DNA of 12,588 nt, taken from positions 1-12,588 of the forward strand of contig JBFKOL010000100.1 of assembly GCA_041628815.1 (NCBI GenBank). Direction: 5' to 3'. This DNA is from JBFKOL01 sp041628815. GTDB lineage: Bacteria; Bacteroidota; Bacteroidia; Chitinophagales; Saprospiraceae. The notes beneath the pieces are model-generated. The model worked only from the letters and a program-made list of their open reading frames with translations, did no database searches and had not been told where the DNA came from. Below are positions 6,641-12,588 of the stretch, in pieces. Each line of letters opens with the position of its first letter. The stretch's first letter is position 1. The translations under genes and the position numbers were made by a program.

Positions 6641-7645
6641 ATGTCTGAGACAGGTCAACTGAAAAAGTTGCTTTCTACCCCGAAGAATGTGGCCATACTG
6701 ACACACCGCAATCCCGACGGTGACGCTATTGGTTCGTCGCTTGCAGTAAAACTGTTGCTGGAGCAGATGCACCACCGGTGTCGTGTTATTTTGCCATCGG
6801 ACTTTCCAGTCGTTTTTGAATTTTTGCCGGGGATCAAAGACGCGATGATATACGATAATGATCCAGAGGCATGCTGTAAAACTTTGGAGTGGGCGGAAAT
6901 CATATTTTTTCTTGATTTTAATGGTCTTGACAGGGTGGAGAAAATGGCGCTTACAATTGCTGATTCAAAAGCTTACAAGGTATTGATAGATCACCACCTG
7001 GATCCCGAACCGTTTGCCGATTATTACCTTACTGACACCGGGGCAAGCTCTACCTGCGAACTGGTTTACCGCTTTGTAAGATCCCTAGGATATCAAAATT
7101 ACCTTTCCTTAGAGATAGCGGATTGTCTGTTTACTGGGATTATAACCGATACGGGCTCCTTCAAATATGGGACCAATCCAGAAGTTTATAGGATGGCCGC
7201 TGATCTTAAGGAGATTGGGGTAGATGACTATGCCTTACAGGACGCCATTTTTAATTCTTGGACAGAGCGTCAATTGAACATTTTAGGTCATGCCCTGAGA
7301 AACCGCCTCGAGGTCCTTCCCGAATGGAAAACCGGTATTATCCGGCTCACAAAAGGAGACTACTTGAAATACCAGATTTCTCGTGGAGATACTGAAGGAG
7401 TGGTCAATTACATTCTGATGATCAAAGGGATTGAACTGGCCGCCTTCATTCGCGAGATGCCCCTGGGAGAAATAAGATTGTCATTGCGGTCGAAAGGCGA
7501 CATTTCAGTTCAGGAAATTGCCAGCAAGCACTTTAATGGTGGAGGGCATAAAAATGCATCAGGTGGAACTTCAGATTTAGATCTGCAGGGAACTATAGAA
7601 AGATTTAAACAAATTTTGCCACTTTACATCAAACAACAGTTATGA
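6641..7645 (+). CDS. DHH/DHHA1 phosphoesterase, NrnA-like (oligoribonuclease / pAp phosphatase)
   Basis: This 334-residue protein has the NrnA architecture. Known members degrade 2-5-nucleotide RNAs and dephosphorylate 3'-phosphoadenosine 5'-phosphate in the cytoplasm, using two Mn ions. The DHH domain motifs are complete: HRNPDGDAIGS (His22, Asp26, Asp28), FLDFNG (Asp92), IDHH (Asp117, His118, His119) and TGIITDTGSF (Asp170). The DHHA1 domain carries the GGGHKNASGG substrate-binding loop (GGGH 300-303). I chose the ATG at 6641 over an in-frame TTG at 6632, as it gives the usual short N-terminus before the first beta strand. The stop overlaps the ATG of the FKBP gene (ATGA), so the two are coupled. 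Assignment to NrnA rather than a c-di-AMP-cleaving GdpP-type enzyme follows from the absence of PAS, GGDEF or membrane segments; the exact substrate is inferred. Confidence 0.9.
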   Translation: MSETGQLKKLLSTPKNVAILTHRNPDGDAIGSSLAVKLLLEQMHHRCRVILPSDFPVVFEFLPGIKDAMIYDNDPEACCKTLEWAEIIFFLDFNGLDRVEKMALTIADSKAYKVLIDHHLDPEPFADYYLTDTGASSTCELVYRFVRSLGYQNYLSLEIADCLFTGIITDTGSFKYGTNPEVYRMAADLKEIGVDDYALQDAIFNSWTERQLNILGHALRNRLEVLPEWKTGIIRLTKGDYLKYQISRGDTEGVVNYILMIKGIELAAFIREMPLGEIRLSLRSKGDISVQEIASKHFNGGGHKNASGGTSDLDLQGTIERFKQILPLYIKQQL

Positions 7646-8538
7646 GTGATATACGTTTGCTGGTCATACTGAGCGCCACAGTTGTTTTTTTAGCTTGTAA
7701 TGAGCGTGCTGTGAAGACAGCCCCGATATCGGGGTACAAATACATTGTATACGATGACCAGCCAGGAAGGATGGCGGAGGTGGGTCAATATGTCTATTTC
7801 CAAATGGACATTTACGACGATGCCGGAAAACTTCTCCAGTCTTACCGAAATCAGAAACAAATGCCTTCGATACAGGTAGCGGACATCACAAATCCCTTGC
7901 GGGCCAAAAATCCGCTCGTCGATGTAATGGGTGCATTATCCCTCGAAGACAGTGTGGGGATTTTGATACCAAAGGATTCGATACCCGATCTACCCATGGA
8001 ATACCAGTACGTGAAAAACCTTGAATATCGGATCAAGGTAAAAGACATTTTAACCGAAGAAGATTTCCAGGAACGCATGATCAGGCAACGTGAAGAGGAG
8101 GAACAAAGAGCTGCCTCTTTCAAAGAAAGAATTCCGGAAATTGAAGATCTTGCTGCGGTGACACTGAGAGCTTACAAAGAGGGGTCACTCGGGCTGGAAG
8201 AAACGACAGGAGGTGTAAAATACATCATTCATGAGCTGGGTGATGGAGACAAACCTCAAAAGAACTGGATGACGACAGTTCAGTACCGAGGCATGTTGGT
8301 CAGTGACGGAAGTGTCTTTGACAGCTCCTTCGAAAAGGGTAGGGGTTATACCTTCAGGATTGAGACAGGCAATGCCATCAGGGGATGGCATGAAGCCATT
8401 CCTAATTTTCCTGTTGGCACCAAAGCCTCAATATTCATACCTTCGGAGCTGGGTTATGGAAGCAGAGGATTTCCACCCGATATTCCCGCCAATGCGGAGT
8501 TGTACTTTTACGTAGAGGTAGAAGATTCATTTTATTAA
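7642..8538 (+). CDS. Two-domain FKBP-type peptidyl-prolyl isomerase lipoprotein, GldI-like
   Basis: This 298-residue protein is probably lipid-anchored and periplasmic. A hydrophobic N-terminus ends in VFLAC, with Cys19 as lipidation site. Residues about 31-136 form a degenerate FKBP-like domain (GYKYIVYDDQPGRMAEVGQ onwards). A charged helix follows at about 138-180, with EEEEQR. Residues about 185-298 are a canonical FKBP domain: VQYRGMLVSDGSVFDSS (Tyr215, Phe226, Asp227), IRGW with Trp249, LGYG with Tyr272, and the final YFYVEVED strand, so the proline-isomerase pocket looks intact. GldI of gliding Bacteroidota is an FKBP lipoprotein, and I recall (unverified) gldI lying next to a DHH phosphoesterase in Flavobacteria. 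The T9SS cargo gene two genes downstream fits a role in the secretion and gliding machinery, but a general periplasmic foldase is equally possible. The start is set by the 4-base overlap with the upstream gene. Confidence 0.85.
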   Translation: MSDIRLLVILSATVVFLACNERAVKTAPISGYKYIVYDDQPGRMAEVGQYVYFQMDIYDDAGKLLQSYRNQKQMPSIQVADITNPLRAKNPLVDVMGALSLEDSVGILIPKDSIPDLPMEYQYVKNLEYRIKVKDILTEEDFQERMIRQREEEEQRAASFKERIPEIEDLAAVTLRAYKEGSLGLEETTGGVKYIIHELGDGDKPQKNWMTTVQYRGMLVSDGSVFDSSFEKGRGYTFRIETGNAIRGWHEAIPNFPVGTKASIFIPSELGYGSRGFPPDIPANAELYFYVEVEDSFY

Positions 8539-8544
8539 TTCACC

Positions 8545-8559
8545 ACCGCTCATAGCGGT
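8545..8559. other. Small hairpin between FKBP and prfB genes
   Basis: ACCGCT (8545-8550) and AGCGGT (8554-8559) pair around a 3-base loop CAT, followed by TTAAAAAAAGG. On the plus strand there is no T run, so it is unlikely to stop transcription before prfB. The A-rich AAAAAAAGGA immediately downstream probably serves as the prfB ribosome-binding region. Confidence 0.3.
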
Positions 8560-8575
8560 TTAAAAAAAGGACGCG

Positions 8576-9662
8576 ATGACTGTAGACCAGTTGACGGATC
8601 TCAAGACCCGCTTGTCAGACCTGAGGAGGTATCTTTGACGTCGATAGGCGGCTATTAATCATTGAAGACAAACAACAACAATCTCTAAATCCAGCTTTCT
8701 GGGATGATCCCAAAAAGGCAGAGAATGTGTTAAAAGAACTCAAGCTACATAAGAATTGGGTGGCCAAATACGAAACAGTTGCCGAGTCAATCGAAGACCT
8801 CGAAGTGTTGGATGAATTTTGGAGAGAGGGCGAAACGACGGAAGAAGAGGTCGACAAAGCGTATGACAAAGCACTAGCGTTGATAGAAGATGCGGAGTTT
8901 AGGTCTACCCTCAACAAGGAAGAGGATGAACTTTCCGCGATCATTGAGATCAACGCGGGGGCCGGTGGTACGGAAGCATGTGACTGGGCGGAAATGCTCT
9001 ATCGCATGTATGTTATGTGGGGCGAGAAAAACGGTTACAAGGTGAAAGAGTTGAACAGGACTCCTGGTGATGTTGCCGGCGTTCGTTCAGTGGAATTGGA
9101 AGTCGATGGAGATTACGCATATGGCTTGTTGAAAGGCGAGAATGGAGTGCACAGGCTCGTTCGTGTGAGCCCATACAATGCACAGGGCAAAAGAATGACT
9201 TCTTTTGCGTCGGTATTTGTCCATCCCATGATCGACGATCGCATTGAGGTAGAAGTCAACCCGGCAGATCTCGATTGGGATACCTTTCGGTCGAGTGGTG
9301 CTGGTGGACAGCACGTCAACAAAACTGAATCCGCAGTCAGGCTGAGACACCTGCCTTCCGGAATCGTTGTCGAATGCCAGGAAGAGAGGTCGCAGCATAT
9401 GAATCGCGACAAAGCTATACAAATGCTGAAATCGAGGCTCTACGAACGTGAACTGGAGCAAAAACGCGCTGAAAAAGCAGCCATCGAATCCGGTAAAATG
9501 AAAAACGAATGGGGCTCACAGATAAGATCTTATGTATTGGATGACCGCCGCGTGAAGGATCACCGTACCAACCACCAAACGCCACAAACGGATGCAGTCC
9601 TAAATGGCGATATCGATGATTTTTTAAAAGCCTTTCTCATGTGGGAGGGAAGGGATAATTGA
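8576..9662 (+). CDS. prfB: Peptide chain release factor 2, programmed +1 frameshift
   Basis: RF2 recognises UGA and UAA in the ribosomal A site and triggers peptide release. Translation starts at ATG 8576, runs 20 codons to CTT (8633-8635), meets TGA at 8636-8638, and resumes +1 at GAC 8637 to the stop at 9660-9662, giving 361 residues, close to the usual 365. The post-shift frame directly gives DVDRRLLIIEDKQQQ and NPAFWDDP, the normal RF2 N-terminal helix region. Later motifs are AGAGGTEACDWAEML, the recognition tripeptide as SPY (198-200) instead of the E. coli SPF, and GAGGQ with the methylated Gln at 245, preceded by Ser at the position matching E. coli residue 246. The SQHMNRDKA and GSQIRSYVLDD blocks are typical of RF2. 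The ATG at 8727, internal to the shifted frame, would lose 50 residues and is not the real start. It lies 37 bases after the FKBP stop. Confidence 0.96.
8624..8639 (+). promoter_or_regulatory. RF2 autoregulatory +1 frameshift site
   Basis: The site reads AGGAGG (8624-8629), TAT, CTT, TGA, C. All known parts are present: an internal Shine-Dalgarno sequence 3 bases from the slippery CTT, an in-frame UGA, and the C after it that weakens termination. When RF2 is scarce the ribosome pauses at UGA, slips one base from CUU to UUU and makes full-length RF2; when RF2 is plentiful it stops after 20 residues. This autoregulation is established for E. coli prfB; here it is inferred from the matching site and the reading-frame break. 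Confidence 0.93.
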
Positions 9663-9683
9663 TACACACTGAAATTGAAGCGA

Positions 9684-11912
9684 ATGAATTCTTGGCGATT
9701 TAGTATGTCCATCGTTTTTTCAATACTTTTTCTGTGGACGGTGAATGACGTCGATGCTCAACATTCGGTAGCCAGGCGCTGGAGTGAGGTACTGCTCGAG
9801 GGTATCAGAAACGACTTTGCACGCCCAACTGTTCATGCCAGAAACTTGTGGCACGCATCCATCCTCATGTATGATTCCTGGGCCGTGTATGAACAGGATG
9901 CCAGGACCTATTTTATTGGAAACGAGGTAGCCGGATTTACCTGTCCCGAAGTCGATATCGTCATACCCGACGAAGTATCAGAAAAAGAGACAGCACAAGA
10001 AACCGCTATGTCGTATGCCATGATGACGCTTATGAAACACCGGTTTGAGAGATCGCCTGGATACTTTGAAATCGACCAACTGGTTGAAGAACTGATGGTA
10101 AACTTGGGCTACGATCCCGCCTATGTCAACAACGATTATGCCCTTGACAGTTTTCCGGGGGCCCTTGGGATACACATGGCAGAATGTATTATTGAATTTG
10201 GCCTTATGGACGGCTCCAACGAACAAGGCCAATACGAAAATCTATATTATGAGTCTGTAAATCCACCATTAATCGTAGGTTTTCCTGGAAACCCAGATAT
10301 AGTTGATCCCAATCGTTGGCAACGTCTGACGCTCGACGTTTTCATCGATCAGGGTGGCAATGTGATACCCTTCAATACCCCTGATTTTCTAAGTCCAGAA
10401 TGGGGTAATGTTGTACCCTTCGCCCTGAGTGAGGACGACCTGACCACCTATCAGCGCGAAGGAGAGTACAAAGTTTACCACGATCCCGGTAGTCCCCCAA
10501 TGCTTGAAAATGGTGATGAGGGCTACCTGCCCGACGAATACCGGTGGAGCTTTGCCGTGGTAGCTGTGTGGTCCGGACACCTGGACCCAGCGGATGGTGT
10601 CATGTGGGATATCTCGCCGAATTCGATCGGTAACAACCCTGATCTTCCGGTTGATTTTGAAGACCATCGCACTTTTTATAACCTCATCGAAGGAGGAGAT
10701 GCGAGCCAGGGATGGCGTGTCAACCCTAAGACAGATGAACCCTATCCGGTTCAAATGGTTCCCAGGGCGGACTATGCAAGAGTGTTGGCCGAGTTTTGGG
10801 CCGACGGACCAGATTCTGAAACACCTCCGGGACATTGGTATACCATCCTCAATAAGGTGATGGATCATCCCGATTTTGAAAGAAAATACAAGGGAGAAGG
10901 AGAGGAACTCGATGAATTGGAATACGATGTAAAGGCCTATTTCATGCTGGGTGCAGGTATGCACGATGTGGCCATAACGGCCTGGGGGATCAAGGGATGG
11001 TACGATTACCTGCGACCGGTATCCGCAATCAGACACATGGCAGACCTCGGACAGAGCAGCGACCCGGACCTTCCCAGTTTCAATCCTCGTGGAATACCAC
11101 TGGTAGAGGGACACATAGAAGTGGTCATGGAAGGGGACAGTCTTGCCATGGTGAACCCCGGTAACGTCGGGAAAATCAAATTGTATGCCTGGAGAGGACC
11201 TGACTTTATTGAGAACCCCGATACAGATGAAGCAGGGGTCGGCTGGATCCTGGCAGAAAACTGGTGGCCTTACCAAAGACCTTCATTTGTTTCACCACCC
11301 TTTGCTGGGTATATTTCCGGACATTCCACCTATTCGAGGGCAGCTGCAGAAATTTTAACAATGTTGACAGGAGACCCCTATTTTCCTGGGGGAGTCGGCG
11401 AATTTGAGGCGAAGAAAAATGAATTTTTGGTTTTTGAAGACGGACCAAGTGTTGATATGACCCTGCAGTGGGCCACATACAGGGATGCCAGCGACCAAAC
11501 GAGTTTGTCAAGGATTTGGGGTGGGATCCATCCCCCGGCAGATGACATACCCGGCAGGTTGATTGGCATTGAAATCGGCCATGATGTATTCGAAAAGGCG
11601 GATGACTTATTTAAATCTTTGTCGGTTGCTACTGACGAACTCCTGGACGACCTTTCGCTAAGAGTATATCCGAATCCCATCGGAGCCGGACAGAAACTGG
11701 TTATAGAAACGGACGGAGATATACCCGATTTTGGTGAAGTACAACTATTCGACGGAAGAGGACAGCAAATATTTCAGAAACCTTTAAAATTAAGTCGCAG
11801 TTTGCCCAGATCAGAAATGATATTACCCGCAATACCCGCAGGATTGTATCACCTCAGACTCACAGGACCTTCAGGCACTGTAAACCGCCAACTTGCCATT
11901 CTCTCAAACTAA
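9684..11912 (+). CDS. Secreted vanadium-dependent haloperoxidase-like protein with T9SS sorting domain
   Basis: The 742-residue protein has a signal peptide (about 1-25, cleavage after VDA) and a helical PAP2/haloperoxidase core. The vanadate/phosphate-binding set is complete: Lys437 and Arg444 in KGWYDYLRP (the K-x6-RP motif), ISGH at 544-547 with Ser545, Gly546, His547, and SRIWGGIH with Arg610 and His616. Spacing within the K-R and R-H pairs equals that of Curvularia chloroperoxidase, and Phe540 sits seven residues before the SGH His, where chloroperoxidase has Phe397. A C-terminal T9SS type A domain starts near VYPNP (661-665) and ends GLYHLRLTGPSGTVNRQLAI, predicting export across the outer membrane. 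I chose ATG 9684 over an in-frame TTG at 9675. It follows prfB by 21 bases. Halide oxidation is inferred; a phosphatase of the same fold is the alternative. Confidence 0.87.
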   Translation: MNSWRFSMSIVFSILFLWTVNDVDAQHSVARRWSEVLLEGIRNDFARPTVHARNLWHASILMYDSWAVYEQDARTYFIGNEVAGFTCPEVDIVIPDEVSEKETAQETAMSYAMMTLMKHRFERSPGYFEIDQLVEELMVNLGYDPAYVNNDYALDSFPGALGIHMAECIIEFGLMDGSNEQGQYENLYYESVNPPLIVGFPGNPDIVDPNRWQRLTLDVFIDQGGNVIPFNTPDFLSPEWGNVVPFALSEDDLTTYQREGEYKVYHDPGSPPMLENGDEGYLPDEYRWSFAVVAVWSGHLDPADGVMWDISPNSIGNNPDLPVDFEDHRTFYNLIEGGDASQGWRVNPKTDEPYPVQMVPRADYARVLAEFWADGPDSETPPGHWYTILNKVMDHPDFERKYKGEGEELDELEYDVKAYFMLGAGMHDVAITAWGIKGWYDYLRPVSAIRHMADLGQSSDPDLPSFNPRGIPLVEGHIEVVMEGDSLAMVNPGNVGKIKLYAWRGPDFIENPDTDEAGVGWILAENWWPYQRPSFVSPPFAGYISGHSTYSRAAAEILTMLTGDPYFPGGVGEFEAKKNEFLVFEDGPSVDMTLQWATYRDASDQTSLSRIWGGIHPPADDIPGRLIGIEIGHDVFEKADDLFKSLSVATDELLDDLSLRVYPNPIGAGQKLVIETDGDIPDFGEVQLFDGRGQQIFQKPLKLSRSLPRSEMILPAIPAGLYHLRLTGPSGTVNRQLAILSN

Positions 11913-11922
11913 GCAAGGGCGT

Positions 11923-12588
11923 TTATAGCGAAAGTATCCTCGCCATTTCGAGGTGATCCGGGTTCATCACTTTTTCTTTGTTGATGGCCGCTTTGAAGGG
12001 TGTAAAAACCACCTTGTCGCTGAGAATACCGACAGCCACGTTTTTCTTGCCCGCCAGTAATGCTTTGACCGCGTGATATCCATAACGCGAGGCAAGAACG
12101 CGATCCCTGGCCGATGGAGAGCCACCGCGCTGCAGATGCCCGATGATCGTCACTTTAGCTTCAATATTGTCTCTTTCTTTTAAGATCTTCGCTATCTCAA
12201 TCGCGCTGCCTGTCTTATTACCTTCGGCAACGACTACCATATTAAATAGTTTTTTCCTTCGGGCGGATTTCTTCAACATATCGGAAAGTTCGTTTATCTG
12301 TGATTCCAGTTCTGGAATAAAAATAAAGCTCGCCCCCGTTCCGACACCTGTACTTAGAGCAATATAACCTGCATGACGCCCCATGACCTCGATGAGAAAC
12401 AACCTGTTGTGACTGTCTGCCGTATCCCTGATTCGGTCGATGGCTTCAATGGCAGTGTTGACAGCGGTATCGAAGCCAATGGTGTAGTCAGTACCGAAAA
12501 TATCATTGTCAATGGTACCGGGTAGTCCGATGAATGGGATGTCGTATTTGTCCGTGAATACCATAGCACCGGTATAGGTGCCATCGCC
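11923..12588 (-). CDS. pfkA: ATP-dependent 6-phosphofructokinase, C-terminal two thirds (cut by window edge)
   Basis: Phosphofructokinase commits fructose-6-phosphate to glycolysis. The frame is open to the window edge and gives 221 residues; about the first 100 are missing. The visible part starts at GDGTYTGAM, then IGLPGTIDND with the catalytic Asp (E. coli Asp127), GTDYTIGFDTA, AIDRIRDTADSH, EVMGRHAGYIAL, a variable middle, and GHLQRGGSPSARDRVLASR with the substrate-binding His and Arg. Gly at the third position of GDG and Gly in PGTIDND are the residues seen in ATP-using enzymes; pyrophosphate-using forms have Asp and Lys there. The internal Met at 12564 is not the start, since GDGTYTGA precedes it in frame. 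The gene converges on the haloperoxidase gene with a 10-base gap and no visible terminator, so their transcript ends may overlap. Confidence 0.96.
   Translation of the reverse strand, partial: GDGTYTGAMVFTDKYDIPFIGLPGTIDNDIFGTDYTIGFDTAVNTAIEAIDRIRDTADSHNRLFLIEVMGRHAGYIALSTGVGTGASFIFIPELESQINELSDMLKKSARRKKLFNMVVVAEGNKTGSAIEIAKILKERDNIEAKVTIIGHLQRGGSPSARDRVLASRYGYHAVKALLAGKKNVAVGILSDKVVFTPFKAAINKEKVMNPDHLEMARILSL

Noticed and set aside
8545..8571. Hairpin after the FKBP gene as an intrinsic terminator
   Set aside because: The stem is only 6 bp and is followed by an A run rather than a T run on the plus strand.
8576..8638. prfB as a pseudogene with a frameshift mutation
   Set aside because: The break occurs exactly at the conserved CTT TGA C site with an upstream AGGAGG, as in functional prfB genes.
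8727..9662. prfB as a 311-residue gene starting at ATG 8727
   Set aside because: The same frame codes for typical RF2 sequence upstream (NPAFWDDP), joined to a leader by a canonical frameshift site.
10389..11276. Minus-strand open frame of 295 codons
   Set aside because: It is wholly antisense to the haloperoxidase gene, which has complete active-site motifs; the antisense translation is rich in His, Val and Ile without recognisable domains.

Overview
The window looks like ordinary chromosome from a member of the Bacteroidota. The evidence is a secreted protein with a C-terminal type IX secretion (T9SS) sorting domain, a DUF3078-type envelope protein, an FKBP lipoprotein resembling GldI, a candidate -7 box of the TAnnTTTG type, and few strong Shine-Dalgarno sequences at gene starts. 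Moderate base composition and protein style suggest a Saprospiria- or Cytophagia-like lineage, but this placement is inference. I see no insertion sequence, phage gene, CRISPR array, tRNA or rRNA.

Layout from left to right. The minus strand of the first 333 bases holds the N-terminal third of chorismate synthase (aroC), cut by the window edge. It diverges from mutS2, a complete plus-strand MutS2 ATPase/Smr protein. mutS2 converges on a minus-strand DUF3078 protein with a GTG start. A 287-base gene-free stretch follows, with a perfect 18-bp hairpin and a second structured inverted repeat. Next comes a minus-strand pair with a 4-base ATGA overlap: a VOC-fold protein, then a lipoprotein sulfatase. 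Upstream of it lies ndk, also on the minus strand.

Divergent from ndk runs a plus-strand block: a DHH/DHHA1 phosphoesterase (NrnA-like), a two-domain FKBP lipoprotein overlapping it by 4 bases, prfB (release factor 2) and a secreted vanadium-haloperoxidase-like protein. The gaps are small, so at least the first two and possibly all four genes are co-transcribed. prfB carries an intact programmed +1 frameshift: a 20-codon zero-frame leader ends at CTT TGA C and the rest continues in the +1 frame. The last gene, pfkA, is on the minus strand, converges on the haloperoxidase gene with a 10-base gap, and lacks its N-terminus.

Functionally the window mixes housekeeping (aromatic amino-acid synthesis, DNA or ribosome maintenance, nucleotide balance, nanoRNA/pAp turnover, translation termination, glycolysis) with envelope and secreted functions (DUF3078, sulfatase, FKBP, haloperoxidase). 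I found no convincing new multi-gene system. The points most worth a second look are the RF2 frameshift site, the structured region between the DUF3078 and sulfatase genes, the sulfatase/VOC pair, and the T9SS-exported haloperoxidase with a chloroperoxidase-like active site.
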